A DNA stretch of 64,000 nt from Halobacteriales archaeon QS_1_68_20 (GCA_003021085.1 PXRE01000015.1:81085-145084), one strand, 5' to 3'. Positions 34,944-44,374 are shown, counted from the stretch's first letter. Numbers and translations: made by a program. The notes: a model not told the origin generated them from the letters alone.

Positions 34944-35018
34944 GTTAATAATCTCACTGATAGCGGGTCCCGCTATGTTAACAACAATGTGGCTAATATC
35001 GCGGGCGTGTTAATAATA
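34944..35018. promoter_or_regulatory. Divergent promoter region with repeated GTTAATAAT
   Basis: GTTAATAAT occurs at 34944-34952 and 35009-35017 on the plus strand, each about 25-35 nt from the starts of the divergent ATPase and membrane-protein genes. These can be the two TATA elements. A related GTTAACAAC lies at about 34978. Shared A/T-rich elements beside a metal-exporter gene could bind an ArsR-like metal sensor, but none is encoded here. Confidence 0.45.
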
Positions 35019-35075
35019 CCGGCGTCGTCGCGCGAAATCCACGGACATATGTGGGCGCGAACCCAACCGCCGCCG

Positions 35076-36440
35076 ATGCGTACCAGGAGACTGGTCGCCG
35101 TCGTCTTGGCGGTCGCTCTCGCGTCGTTCGTCGACCCCGCGATGGCCCACGCCTCCGGGCTCGGCAGCCAGGACGCCGGCGACGCACCGTTCTGGTTCGT
35201 CATGGTGACCGGTGGCGGGGTCGTCGGGGGGTCGTTCCTGTTCGCCACCCTGCTGACCGACCACGAGGCCATCCGGATGGTCAACGCCTGGCGCCTGCGG
35301 GTCCCGGTCGACGGGCGACTCCGGCGGGCGGTCGTCGCCCTGGCGGGTCTCGCCAGCGTGGCCGCGCTCGCGGGAATCCTGTACGTCGCGTTCGCCGGGC
35401 CGGCCAACGGCCAGAGCAACGCGGCCGTGCTGGTCGTGTGGGCGGGGTGGTGGGCCGGCTACACGATTTCGGTGTACCTGCTGGCGGATACCTGGCCGCT
35501 GGTCGATCCCTGGCGACGGATCGCCGGTCTGCTCCCCCGGTTCGACCGCCGGTATCCGGAGCGGTTCGGTTCCTGGCCGGCGGTCGCCGGCCTGCTCGGA
35601 CTGGTCTGGCTGGAGGTGGTCAGCCCCGTGTCCGAGAACCCCCGTCTCCTGGGGGTCGTCGTCGCGGGCTACACCGTCGTCACGCTGGCGGGAGCGGTCG
35701 TCTTCGGTCCGGACGCCTGGTTCGGCCACGTCGACCCCATCGCGCACGCCTTCCGCTTTTTCGGCCGCATCGCGCCGGTCCAGCGGACCGACGACGGACT
35801 CGCGGTCGGCCTGCCGGCGTCCACGCTGGCCCATCCCTCGGAACCCGCACGGGACGAGACGGCGTTCATCGTCGCGTTGCTGTGGGCGACCACCTACGAC
35901 GGCCTGGTCTCGACGGGGCCGTGGGCGCTCGCCGCCGAGTTCCTCGTCGGCGTCGGCGTGCCGCCCCTGTTGCTGTACCTGGGACTGCTCGTCACCGGGT
36001 ACGCGCTGTTCCGGTTCGTCTACCGGGTCGCCTCCGCCCGGGCGCGGGAATCAGCCGAGTCGCTCGTCTCGCCCGGCTACGTGGCCCGGTGGTTCGCCCC
36101 CGCACTGTTACCCATCGCAGCCGGCTACCACGTCGCGCACTTCCTCGGGTACTTCTTGCAGCTGTCCGAGCAGCTGCTCCGGACGGTTTCCGCGCCGCTG
36201 ACGACGACGACTATCTCGCTGGTGTCGCTACCGGGCTGGTTCAGTAGCCTCCAGCTCGTGTTCGTCGTCGCCGGCCACCTGTTCGCCATCTGGGTGGCCC
36301 ACGCGCTGTCGTTCGAACTGTTCCCCGGCCGCCTGCAACCCATCCGGAGCCAGTACCCCTTCACCTTCGTGATGATCTTCTACACCATGACGAGCATGTG
36401 GATCATCGCCCAGCCGTACACCCCACCGCCCTACGTATGA
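35076..36440 (+). CDS. Polytopic membrane protein with signal-like N-terminus
   Basis: A 454-residue protein with an N-terminal signal-like helix (VAVVLAVALASFVDPAMA) and about ten more membrane segments. WWAGYTISVYLLADTWPLVDPWRR and AAGYHVAHFLGYFLQLSEQL stand out, with several Trp/His residues in membrane loops. I do not recognise a defined family. It is divergent from the metal ATPase and overlaps the following zinc-finger gene by four bases, so a metal-related role is possible. ATG 35076 is preferred because the signal starts there; ATG 35049 would add nine residues. Confidence 0.75.
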   Translation: MRTRRLVAVVLAVALASFVDPAMAHASGLGSQDAGDAPFWFVMVTGGGVVGGSFLFATLLTDHEAIRMVNAWRLRVPVDGRLRRAVVALAGLASVAALAGILYVAFAGPANGQSNAAVLVVWAGWWAGYTISVYLLADTWPLVDPWRRIAGLLPRFDRRYPERFGSWPAVAGLLGLVWLEVVSPVSENPRLLGVVVAGYTVVTLAGAVVFGPDAWFGHVDPIAHAFRFFGRIAPVQRTDDGLAVGLPASTLAHPSEPARDETAFIVALLWATTYDGLVSTGPWALAAEFLVGVGVPPLLLYLGLLVTGYALFRFVYRVASARARESAESLVSPGYVARWFAPALLPIAAGYHVAHFLGYFLQLSEQLLRTVSAPLTTTTISLVSLPGWFSSLQLVFVVAGHLFAIWVAHALSFELFPGRLQPIRSQYPFTFVMIFYTMTSMWIIAQPYTPPPYV

Positions 36441-36772
36441 CCGCGACCACCGACACCACCGATTCCGAGAGCGAGAAGCGGAGCGGGCCGACGTTCGAGG
36501 TTCCGGTCCCCGAGACCGACGCCAGTGGCGTCGAGGACTCGGTGCCCTGCCCCTACTGCGACCGTCCGTTCCGGCGGGAGCGCCTGCGGGACCTCCACGT
36601 GGGTGAGGTCCACCCAGCCGAGTGCACCGACGAGGAGTACGCCGCCTACGAGACTGCCCTGGACGACGAGAAAGACGACCTGTTCACCTTCCACATGCAG
36701 ATCGTCGTCACCCTCGGACTGCTGTTTTTCGTGTTCGTCTTCTCGTACATGGGCGTCGTCACGTTGCTGTGA
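36437..36772 (+). CDS. C2H2 zinc-finger protein with C-terminal membrane helix
   Basis: A 111-residue protein. VPCPYCDRPFRRERLRDLHV, then GEVHP forms a C2H2-type finger (residues about 38-60). An acidic helix follows, and the C-terminus is one transmembrane segment (VVTLGLLFFVFVFSYMGVV). The gene starts inside the stop of the polytopic membrane protein (ATGA), so the two products probably work together at the membrane. The target of the finger is unknown; it could bind protein rather than DNA. Confidence 0.8.
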   Translation: MTATTDTTDSESEKRSGPTFEVPVPETDASGVEDSVPCPYCDRPFRRERLRDLHVGEVHPAECTDEEYAAYETALDDEKDDLFTFHMQIVVTLGLLFFVFVFSYMGVVTLL

Positions 36773-36773
36773 G

Positions 36774-37046
36774 TCACTCGACCTTCACGAACGTCGTGGT
36801 ACCCCCCTGTTCGACGGTGATGCGGTAGCCCTCGTAGCTGAACGTGACCTCCAGCTGCGCGTCCGCCGAGGGTGGATTGGAGAAGACGTGGTCGAGGACG
36901 CCGTCCACGCAGTCGTAGATCGTCGTCAGTTCGGTCGCGTCTCGCCCGTCGATGTCGGCGACGGCTTGCGCCACCTGGACCCCCGGATTCCCCGCTTCGG
37001 TGTTTAGTTCGCGATGAACGAGTTCACTCTCGGGCGGGTTCGTCAT
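36774..37046 (-). CDS. Stand-alone HalOD1 protein
   Basis: A 90-residue HalOD1 protein: VQVAQAVADIDGRDATELTT, then VDGVLDHVF, then LEVTFSYEGYRITVEQGGTT. It is intact, unlike the HalOD1 genes at 14.3 and 16.4 kb. It converges on the zinc-finger gene with one base between the stop codons. Its role is unknown; HalOD1 is thought to be a signalling output module. Confidence 0.8.
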   Translation of the reverse strand: MTNPPESELVHRELNTEAGNPGVQVAQAVADIDGRDATELTTIYDCVDGVLDHVFSNPPSADAQLEVTFSYEGYRITVEQGGTTTFVKVE

Positions 37047-37181
37047 AGTATAGCCTACGGTTCGCTATCCGTTCTCATAGTGGTGCCCATCGGCGGGTGT
37101 ATCGGCCGAGTAACCGGTAACAACGTGAGACCGACTGATCGAACCTCCCTCCGTCGCCGCGGGAACGTGTTCGGGTCGGCC

Positions 37182-37733
37182 TCAGGACTCCTCGACGACG
37201 ACCTGCCCGTCGACGACCTCGACGTCGACCAGACTGGTGACCTCGAAGGGGACGTCCGCGGGTTCGTCGAGGTGCTTGCGGATCACGACCACCACCTCGA
37301 CGACCTCGGCCCCGATCGATTCGATGGCCTCGTGCATCGCCGCCAGCGTGCCGCCGGTCGCCAGTACGTCGTCCAGCAGGAGGACGCGGTCGCCCTCGTG
37401 GACGCCGTTGACGTACAGTTCGCCCTCGTCGTAGCCGGTCCGCTGGTGGACCGCGACCTCGTCCTCGAACCCGTACGAGCGCTTGCGAGCGACCACGAAC
37501 GGGACCCGAGAGGACAGCGTCAGGGCGGTCGCGTGGTGGATGCCCATCGCCTCGGCCGTGAGTACCTTGTCGACCGACTCCACGTCGACGGCCGATTCGA
37601 TGCCAGCAGCGATCTCTTCCAGGAGTTCGGGGTCGACCTGTGGGAGGCAGTCGGTCACCGGGTGGACGAAGTAGTCGTACCCCTCGCGGTCGACGACGGG
37701 TGCCTCCTGCAGGGACTCCGTGAGCCGCTCCAT
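37182..37733 (-). CDS. hpt: Hypoxanthine/guanine phosphoribosyltransferase
   Basis: A 183-residue purine phosphoribosyltransferase of the archaeal Hpt/Apt type. The PRPP-binding loop is VLLLDDVLATGGTLAAM. FVHPVTDCLPQVDPELLEEI and SYGFEDEVAVHQRTGYDEGE fit the archaeal family. It converts a purine base plus PRPP to the nucleotide. ATG 37733 matches family starts; an ATG two codons upstream is possible. Confidence 0.88.
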   Translation of the reverse strand: MERLTESLQEAPVVDREGYDYFVHPVTDCLPQVDPELLEEIAAGIESAVDVESVDKVLTAEAMGIHHATALTLSSRVPFVVARKRSYGFEDEVAVHQRTGYDEGELYVNGVHEGDRVLLLDDVLATGGTLAAMHEAIESIGAEVVEVVVVIRKHLDEPADVPFEVTSLVDVEVVDGQVVVEES

Positions 37734-37793
37734 GGACACCCCTTCGCGCGGCGATACTAAAAACGAGGCGACACGCGACGGACCGCCGCGACT

Positions 37794-38561
37794 CTACTCG
37801 TCGTCGCGGTCCCAGGCGTGCGGTCTGGCCGTCTCGACTTCGTGTCTGCCGCCGCCGTCTGGCCAGGCGGCGACGACCACCGCGAGCGCGTACAACGCCG
37901 CGACCACCGCCAGGACGACCTGGCCGGGGATCGGTGGCAGCGAGGCTGCCCCTACCCAGTCGGACCTGGGCTGGAACACCATCAGCTTGAGGAGCCAGGC
38001 AGCCAGCAGGACGGTCAACAGCGGCAGGTACACCCGCCGGAGCCGCCGTGACAGGGCCTCGAGGACGCTGACCTTCGACGCCGGCCTGAGGAGGTCCTCG
38101 CTGAGCATCCGGCGCCACTCGTCGTGGGTGACGTCCCGCGAGGGGTCGAACACCTGCGCGAACAGGTCTTCCTCCAGCATCCTGACCCGCGACCTGGGGA
38201 CGTCGTAGGCCCGGTACCGGTGGGCTTCGACCCCGAGGAACACGACGACCATCAGCGCCCCGATCAACAGGACGTAGTGGGGGTTCGAGGCCCCGGAGAA
38301 CGTCCACGTCAACAGCGTCGCCACGACGAGGACCGCCCAGTTGGTCGTGCGGTCGAGTCGCGCTCGCCATGTCGTCTCGCGGTCGAGTTGCCCGCGGTAG
38401 AAGTGCCCGACCAGCGTCACGAGGTTCTCGAGGTCCCGGGTCGTCGCTTCGCCGATGCCGGGGTCGTCGGCGGCCACGTCCCCCGGCAGTCCTCCGGACT
38501 GCTCGGTTCCCCCGCGACCCGACGACCTGTCGGCCGTCCGCTCGGAGCGTTCGTCGGCCAT
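37794..38561 (-). CDS. DUF2270 membrane protein
   Basis: A 255-residue protein. LVTLVGHFYRGQLDRETTWR, then LDRTTNWAV, then VFLGVEAHRYRAYDVPRSRV is the DUF2270 signature. Two pairs of membrane helices (about 72-110 and 175-235) flank a cytoplasmic charged stretch. Function is unknown. It lies next to a truncated ion-channel gene on the same strand. Confidence 0.88.
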   Translation of the reverse strand: MADERSERTADRSSGRGGTEQSGGLPGDVAADDPGIGEATTRDLENLVTLVGHFYRGQLDRETTWRARLDRTTNWAVLVVATLLTWTFSGASNPHYVLLIGALMVVVFLGVEAHRYRAYDVPRSRVRMLEEDLFAQVFDPSRDVTHDEWRRMLSEDLLRPASKVSVLEALSRRLRRVYLPLLTVLLAAWLLKLMVFQPRSDWVGAASLPPIPGQVVLAVVAALYALAVVVAAWPDGGGRHEVETARPHAWDRDDE

Positions 38562-38598
38562 GTCCTCTCTACGGCGTCGAGGAAACTACCTCTGGTGA

Positions 38599-39195
38599 TC
38601 AGCACAACTGCCTGGTAAGCACGAATATCAAAAGGGCCATCAACAGCGTCCCGAGCAGGGTCTCGACGCTGACGATCAGCCGCGCGTACCCGCCGACCGG
38701 CTGGATGTCCCCGTCGCCCAGCGAGGAGAACGTGACCACGCTGAAGTAGAGGATCTCGCGGAAGACGCCGATCTGGTAGGTGCTCGGGGAGACCTGTGGG
38801 TCTTCGATCCGGTAGGTGATGGTCCGCTCGCCGGCCACCTCCCGGATGCCGCCGGTGGTCGGGTACAGCGCCGCCGAGAGGGCGATGACGATTGCGGATG
38901 TGGCGAGGATGCGCCAGGGACTCGTGCCGTAGCGCATCACCCAGCGGGACCCTTCGAGGTACAGCGCCCGTCCGTAACGGCCGCGCTCCCGGGCGTACCG
39001 CCGCCTGAGGTCCTGCTCGCGGAGGTAGTACCGATGGACGCGCGACGGCATGGCGTTGGCGTCGTAGAGGTCCCGTAGCTGGCTGTACACCCACGTCGCG
39101 GCGGTGTAGTCGTCTTCCAGTTCGGCGTGGGTCTCGCCGAGGTGACGCTCGTAGACGGCCCCCTCGTCGAACTGGGTGTCCCGGTCTATGTCGAA
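38599..39195 (-). pseudogene. Pore-loop ion channel, N-terminally truncated
   Basis: Homologous sequence starts about DIDRDTQFDEGAVYERHLGE, continues with EDDYTAATWVYSQLRDLYDA, and ends in a two-helix channel whose pore loop reads FSVVTFSSLGDGDIQPVGGY. Related haloarchaeal channels have a long N-terminal, often pentapeptide-repeat, part that is missing. No ATG or GTG is found upstream of the GTG at 39090, which lies inside the conserved region. The gene seems to have lost its 5' end where it meets the MFS gene. A short channel from GTG 39090 is possible; the filter SLGDGD is unusual. Confidence 0.6.
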
Positions 39196-39271
39196 ACTGC
39201 CGAGGGCCGTTCTCGCCGCGCCCGGCGCCGGGACGAGCGCGAGACGAGGCCCGGACCAACTCGCCGGCAGG

Positions 39272-40456
39272 TTACGACCCGGGTTCGGGCGCGACCAGCG
39301 CCAGCGCGCCGCCGCCGACGCCGACGACGCCGGCGGCGAAAAACGCCAGTTCGTAGGTGCCGGTCAGTTCGATGAGCCACCCCGCCCCGACCGGGGCCAC
39401 CAGCGCGCCCAGCAGGCCGACGCTGGTCAACAGCGAGACGGCGGTGCCCCGGACCGAGGGGTCGACCACCTCGCGGACGTAGGCGTACAGCAGTCCGATG
39501 CCGAGCTGGATGGTGGCGCCCGCGACGACCAGCAGGGCCAGCGCGGGGACGACGGTGCCGACGAACGCCAGCGCCACGACCACCGGGACCGACAGCGCGA
39601 ACGAGGCCAGCGCCACCGGGCGACGACGGCCGTCGAACAGGCGGTCCGAGAGGACGCCGCCGCCGGTCCGGGCGACGACGCCGACGGCGGGGAACACCGC
39701 GACGACGAGGCCGGTGGCAGCCAGCGACAGGCCCAGTCGGGCCTCGAAGAAGGCCGGCAGCCAGCTATTGAGGAACAGGTACAGCGAGAAGGCGGCGAAG
39801 CCCATCCCGCAGATCACCCAGACCGGGCGGGTGGCGAACACCCGCCGGAACTCCGCGCGGGTGGGGGGTTCGACCTCGCCGGCGCCGGCGGCGCGTCCGC
39901 CCACTGCCCACCAGAACAGGGCGATGCCGGCGACCGCGAGGACACCGAAGGCGGGGAGGATGGCCGGCCACCCGGCCGCGCCCGCGATCAGCGGCCCGCC
40001 GAGTTGCCCGAGGGCGAACCCCGCGGGCGCGCTCGCGGTGAACACGCCGACGGCCGTGGCCTGGTGGCGCGGCGGGACCGCCCGGCCCGCGAGGTTCGCG
40101 CCCGCGTTCCACACGGTCACGTACGCGAGGCCGCCGAGCATCCGGGAGACGACAAGGCCGAGGTAGTCGCCGCGGGTCGCGGCCACCCAGCCCCAGACGC
40201 CGGCGACCAGCAGCGCGACGGCGGCGGCCGCGACCGCCCGCAGGAGGTCCGTGCGGTCCAGCGCCGCGCCGACCGGGATGCTGGTCGCCACCGCGACGGC
40301 GTACATCACGCTCACGAGCCATCCCGCCCGTGCCTGTCCGATGCCGAGGTCGCCCATGATGGTGGGCGCGACGCTGGCGGGCGCGATCTCGTAGGCCGCC
40401 GCCGCGGTCGACAGCAGGAACAGGCCGGCGATAGCCACCCACACCGACGTGTCCAT
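39272..40456 (-). CDS. Major facilitator superfamily transporter
   Basis: A 394-residue, 12-helix MFS protein. The first cytoplasmic loop motif is GAALDRTDLLRA, and the mirrored loop is GGVLSDRLFDGRRRP. IAPASVAPTIMGDLGIGQAR resembles drug/nitrate-type exporters. The substrate is unknown. ATG 40456 is followed directly by helix 1; a GTG at 40486 would add ten residues. The stop lies just before the truncated channel remnant. Confidence 0.85.
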   Translation of the reverse strand: MDTSVWVAIAGLFLLSTAAAAYEIAPASVAPTIMGDLGIGQARAGWLVSVMYAVAVATSIPVGAALDRTDLLRAVAAAAVALLVAGVWGWVAATRGDYLGLVVSRMLGGLAYVTVWNAGANLAGRAVPPRHQATAVGVFTASAPAGFALGQLGGPLIAGAAGWPAILPAFGVLAVAGIALFWWAVGGRAAGAGEVEPPTRAEFRRVFATRPVWVICGMGFAAFSLYLFLNSWLPAFFEARLGLSLAATGLVVAVFPAVGVVARTGGGVLSDRLFDGRRRPVALASFALSVPVVVALAFVGTVVPALALLVVAGATIQLGIGLLYAYVREVVDPSVRGTAVSLLTSVGLLGALVAPVGAGWLIELTGTYELAFFAAGVVGVGGGALALVAPEPGS

Positions 40457-40614
40457 GGATCCGGCGTCACGGGCTTCCTCGCTCACACGACCCTTTTCCG
40501 CTGGCGGTGACAAAAGCACCGCTATTCCGGCGAAGCCGTCCCACGAACACTGATCGTTCTAAGCGGTCCGGATCGCGGCCAAAGGAGTAAGTAGACGTGG
40601 ACGCACACGCACAC

Positions 40615-40857
40615 ATGGGCACGAAGACGATTCGGGTTTCCGAAACCGCCTACGAGCGGCTCGCGGCCCGCAAGCGCGAGGGCGAGAGTTTCAGCGACGT
40701 GATTGAGCGACTCACGGACGATCAGCCCGACATCTACGCCGGGTTCGGTGCCTGGGAAGGGACCGACAAGGGCGACAACGCCCGGGAGGCGGCCGACGAG
40801 TTGAACGCGGACGTCGAGGCGACGGCGACCGAGTACGCGCGTCGCAAGGACGAATGA
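40615..40857 (+). CDS. vapB: VapB-type antitoxin
   Basis: An 80-residue protein with a ribbon-helix-helix start (TKTIRVSETAYERLAARKRE, then SFSDVIERLTD) and an acidic C-terminus that would bind and block the toxin. It overlaps the PIN-domain toxin gene by four bases (ATGA). It likely represses its own promoter. A GTG at 40597 is an alternative start. Confidence 0.85.
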   Translation: MGTKTIRVSETAYERLAARKREGESFSDVIERLTDDQPDIYAGFGAWEGTDKGDNAREAADELNADVEATATEYARRKDE

Positions 40858-41243
40858 ACTGTTACGATAGCTCGTTCGTCATCGACTATCTCGACGGGGA
40901 GGACGCCACCCTCGACTATCTGGAGGCCAACGACGAGCCACATCACGTTCCTGCCGTCGTGTTGTTCGAACTCTTTCAGGGCGAACTGTTCAGCGAAGGG
41001 CGTCCCCAGTTCGAGCGGCTCCGGCATCGACTCGGGTGGGCCGAGATCGCTCCGTTCGACGAGGAAACCGCCGTCCATACGGGGCGGCTACTGGAAGAAC
41101 TCGCCGACCGGGGCCGGGAACTGCAGCCGCGAGACGCCATGATCGCCGGAACTGCCCACCGACTCGGCGCGACGCTAGTTTCCTCCGACGAGGACCTCAC
41201 CAATCCGGACGTTAGCGACGTGATTGACGTCGAAACGTATTGA
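40854..41243 (+). CDS. vapC: VapC-type PIN-domain ribonuclease toxin
   Basis: A 129-residue PIN-domain protein. The acidic residues expected to hold magnesium are visible: D5 of YDSSFVIDYL, E39 of LFELFQG, D94 of PRDAMIAGTA and the later SSDEDL. It would cleave RNA when free of VapB. Translation is coupled to vapB. Confidence 0.9.
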   Translation: MNCYDSSFVIDYLDGEDATLDYLEANDEPHHVPAVVLFELFQGELFSEGRPQFERLRHRLGWAEIAPFDEETAVHTGRLLEELADRGRELQPRDAMIAGTAHRLGATLVSSDEDLTNPDVSDVIDVETY

Positions 41244-41265
41244 ACGAAATCAAAGGAGACCAGTT

Positions 41266-43866
41266 CTACCCGACGAACGGCCGCAGCGGGAGGACGTGGT
41301 AGTCCTCGTGGGGGTCGTAGCCGACGAACGCGAGGCTGTTGGTCATCACGCTCACGCTGGAGGCGGCCATGGCAAGGCCGGCCAGCGCCGGGTCCAGCAG
41401 GCCGAGCGAGGCGATGGGGATCAGCGTCGCGTTGTAGACCAGCGCCCAGAAGAGGTTCTGGTAGACTTTCCGGATGGTCGCGTCCGCGACCCGCAGGGCC
41501 TTGAGCACGTCCGCGGGGTCGTCGCGCATCAGCGTCACGTCCGCGCTCTCGATGGCCACGTCGGTGCCGGACCCGATGGCCACGCCCACCGCGGCGGTCG
41601 TCAGCGCTGGCGCGTCGTTGACGCCGTCGCCGACCATCATCGCGCGGGTCCCGTCGGACTGGATGGCCTCGATGGCGTCGGCCTTCTCGTCGGGCAACAC
41701 CTCCGCGCGGACGTTCTCCTCGGGGATGCCGACCTCGCGGGCGACCGCCCTGGCCGTCCGTTCGTTGTCGCCGGTCAGCATGTAGACCGCGAGGCCGCGC
41801 TCCCGGAGGTCGGCGACGGTCTCGCGGGCGCTGTCGCGCACCGTGTCGGCGACCGCCAGGACGCCGACGGCCGCGCCGTCCAGCGCGACCAGCGTCGCCG
41901 TCTTGCCCTCGCGTTCGAGGCGTTCGGCCTCGGCCTCGATGGGGGCGGAGTCGATGCCCTCGTCGCGGAGGAGCTTCCGGGTGCCGACCAGTACCTCGCC
42001 GTAGTCGGTGTTCGCGCGGATGCCGTGCCCGGGGATGGCCTCGAAGGAGTCAGGATCCTCGGGAGCGACGCCGCGCTCGCGGGCGCCCGCGACGATGGCT
42101 TCCGCGATGGGGTGTTCGCTGCCGCGCTCGGCGCTGGCGGCGGCCGCCAGCACCGTCTCCTCGTCGACGGTGGTCTCCACTACTGCGCCACCATCAGTAG
42201 ATTGCTCCTCGTCGGCCAGTTCGCCACCGTCGGCGGCCCGGTCCACGGCCACCACGTCGGTCAGTTCCATCTCGCCCTGGGTGAGCGTCCCGGTCTTGTC
42301 GAAGACGACGGCGTCGACGCCGCGGGACTGTTCGAGGACGTCGCCGCCGCCGAACAGCACGCCGTTGCGCGCGCTGACGGTCGACCCGACCATCGTCGCC
42401 GCCGGGGTCGCCAGGCCGAGCGCACAGGGGCAGGCGATGAGGATGGCGCTGGCCAGCACGACCATCGCGAACTCCAGCAGGGGGACGCCGCCGGCGACGG
42501 GGCCGCCGCCGACCAGCCCCCACAGCGGGAGCGACTCGACGAATCCCGCGAGGGCCTCGGGGAAGAGGTACCAGAGGATCGCCCAGAAGACGGCGTTCGC
42601 GATCACCGCCGGGACGAACACCGCCGAGACGCGGTCGACCAGGCGCTGGACGTCCGGCTGGCGCGCCTGGGCTTCCTTGACGCGCTCGACGATCTGCTGG
42701 ATGGCGGTGTCCTCGCCGACCTTGGTGGCCTCGACGTACAGCACGCCCTGCTCGTTGATGGTCGACCCGATCACCTCGTCGCCCGCGGACTTCTCGACGG
42801 GGACGGACTCGCCGGTGACCATCGACTCGTCGACCGCGCTCTCGCCGTCGAGGACGACGCCGTCGGTGGGCACCTTCTCGCCGGGCCGCACCTTCAGCAC
42901 GTCGCCGACCTCGACGTCCTCCAGCGGGACGGTGCGCTCGCTGGGGTCGTCGTCGTAGCCCTCGACGACGGTTGCCTCGTCGGCCTCCATCTCCAGCAGT
43001 TGCCGGAGGGCGTTGCCCGCCTTCGCCTTCGAGCGGGCCTCCAGCCAGTTGCCGACGGTGATGAACCACAGGATGAACGCCACCGCCTCGAAGTACAGGC
43101 CGGCGTCGACCGTCAGCAGGCCGAGTAACGCGACCGTGCTGTAGACGTAGGCGACGGAGGTGCCCATCGTCACGAGGGTGTCCATGTTCGCCTGGCGGTT
43201 GTTCGTCCAGGCGCGCCAGGCGCCGACGAGGAACTCCTTGCCCAGCGTCGCCATCAGCGCGGTCGCCAGCGCGAACTCGACCCAGCCGAGGTCCAGGCCC
43301 AGCACCGCCTCCGGGAGGAACCCGTCGACGAACATGTCGACCATCACCAGCAGGAACGGCGCGGTCAGGACGCCGCCCCCGAGGACGAGGCGGCGCTGCT
43401 TGTTAACCTCGCGGTCGATGGCGCGCTCGCCGGTCTCCTCGTCCTCGTCGGACTCCCTGGCCGGTTCGTAACCCGCCTCCTCGATTGCGTCGTCGACCGC
43501 CGACAGGCCGGTGACCGACGGGTCGTAGGTGATCGTCGCCTCGTCGGTGGCGAAGTTCGCGGACGCCTCGACCACGCCCGGGACGCCCTCGGCGGCCGTC
43601 TCGACGGACTCCGAGCAGGTGGCACACGACATCCCGCCGACCTCGACGGTCACCGTCTCGGTCCTCGGTTCGTAGCCGGCCTCCTCGATGGCCTCGTGGA
43701 TCGCCGCCGTCGAGACCCGCTCGGGGTCGAACTCGACGGTCACCTCGTCTGTGGCGAAGTTGGCACTCCCCGAGTCGACCCCGTCGAGGTCGTCCAGGGC
43801 CTCCTCGATGTTCGACGCGCACGTCGCACAGGACATTCCCGACACGTCGAGCGTTATTCGTTCCAT
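41266..43866 (-). CDS. copA: Copper-transporting P-type ATPase
   Basis: An 866-residue P1B-1 ATPase. Two N-terminal HMA domains each carry CATC (residues 13-16 and about 79-82). TGES loop, the CPC motif in ACPCALGLATPAA, DKTGTLTQGEM, SEHPIAEAIV and MVGDGVNDAPALTTA are intact. The motif set fits Cu(I) export from the cytoplasm. ATG 43866 matches the start of HMA1; a TATA-like GCTTGAAGTA (minus strand) lies about 30 nt upstream. No metal regulator gene is adjacent. The vapBC module sits 22 bp from its stop. Confidence 0.93.
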   Translation of the reverse strand: MERITLDVSGMSCATCASNIEEALDDLDGVDSGSANFATDEVTVEFDPERVSTAAIHEAIEEAGYEPRTETVTVEVGGMSCATCSESVETAAEGVPGVVEASANFATDEATITYDPSVTGLSAVDDAIEEAGYEPARESDEDEETGERAIDREVNKQRRLVLGGGVLTAPFLLVMVDMFVDGFLPEAVLGLDLGWVEFALATALMATLGKEFLVGAWRAWTNNRQANMDTLVTMGTSVAYVYSTVALLGLLTVDAGLYFEAVAFILWFITVGNWLEARSKAKAGNALRQLLEMEADEATVVEGYDDDPSERTVPLEDVEVGDVLKVRPGEKVPTDGVVLDGESAVDESMVTGESVPVEKSAGDEVIGSTINEQGVLYVEATKVGEDTAIQQIVERVKEAQARQPDVQRLVDRVSAVFVPAVIANAVFWAILWYLFPEALAGFVESLPLWGLVGGGPVAGGVPLLEFAMVVLASAILIACPCALGLATPAATMVGSTVSARNGVLFGGGDVLEQSRGVDAVVFDKTGTLTQGEMELTDVVAVDRAADGGELADEEQSTDGGAVVETTVDEETVLAAAASAERGSEHPIAEAIVAGARERGVAPEDPDSFEAIPGHGIRANTDYGEVLVGTRKLLRDEGIDSAPIEAEAERLEREGKTATLVALDGAAVGVLAVADTVRDSARETVADLRERGLAVYMLTGDNERTARAVAREVGIPEENVRAEVLPDEKADAIEAIQSDGTRAMMVGDGVNDAPALTTAAVGVAIGSGTDVAIESADVTLMRDDPADVLKALRVADATIRKVYQNLFWALVYNATLIPIASLGLLDPALAGLAMAASSVSVMTNSLAFVGYDPHEDYHVLPLRPFVG

Positions 43867-44070
43867 CTGTCGTATCCTACGCACTCCTACTTCAAGCGGT
43901 TTGCCCCTCAGGGATCGTAAACCGGCGCTGTATATACCTTGGATTCGAAGGTGGCTTGCCGGTCGGGGGTTCGCCGTCGATTGGGACGACGCCGTCCCGG
44001 TTCCGCGTCGTTTTCCCTTCGAGGCGGCGGTATCAGGTGTTTTCGCGCTCCGAGGCCGTCGCGGTTTCCC

Positions 44071-44273
44071 TTATATACTCTCGCGTGGTACGTAACTCGG
44101 CGTCCAAGCCGCCTTACTTTCGAAAATCCAGCGTCGATTCGTTTCCGACGTCGAATCGCCGTCAGGACCCGTCCCGGTCGTGGTCGCTCGCGTTCGGTCC
44201 GCCCACTCCCTGATTTCCTCGGCGTCGGTCGTGGTGTGCCACTCGCCGGCGTCGTTCGAGGAATGGGGTCGCT
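44071..44273 (-). pseudogene. Remnant of a conserved haloarchaeal small protein
   Basis: Between an in-frame TAG at 44274 and TAA at 44071 the minus strand reads ...NDAGEWHTTTDAEEIREWAD... The EWHTTTD-x-x-EIREWA core is one I associate with a widespread haloarchaeal protein. The sequence then loses resemblance and no start codon is present. A TATATAAG-like string overlaps the end. It is a probable gene relic in the 1-kb gap between copA and tfb. Confidence 0.45.
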
Positions 44274-44374
44274 AGTGGATTGTGGTGTTTGGCGGTTTGG
44301 TCGATTTTCGGGCGGTGTCTCGGTTCGGCTTCGGGTCGGTGCAGGATGTCGGACTCTCTCTGTCCGGTAGCGTG

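Noticed and set aside
40615..41243. vapBC as a novel defence system
   Set aside because: Motifs, size and gene overlap are those of ordinary VapBC modules, with no extra partner gene.
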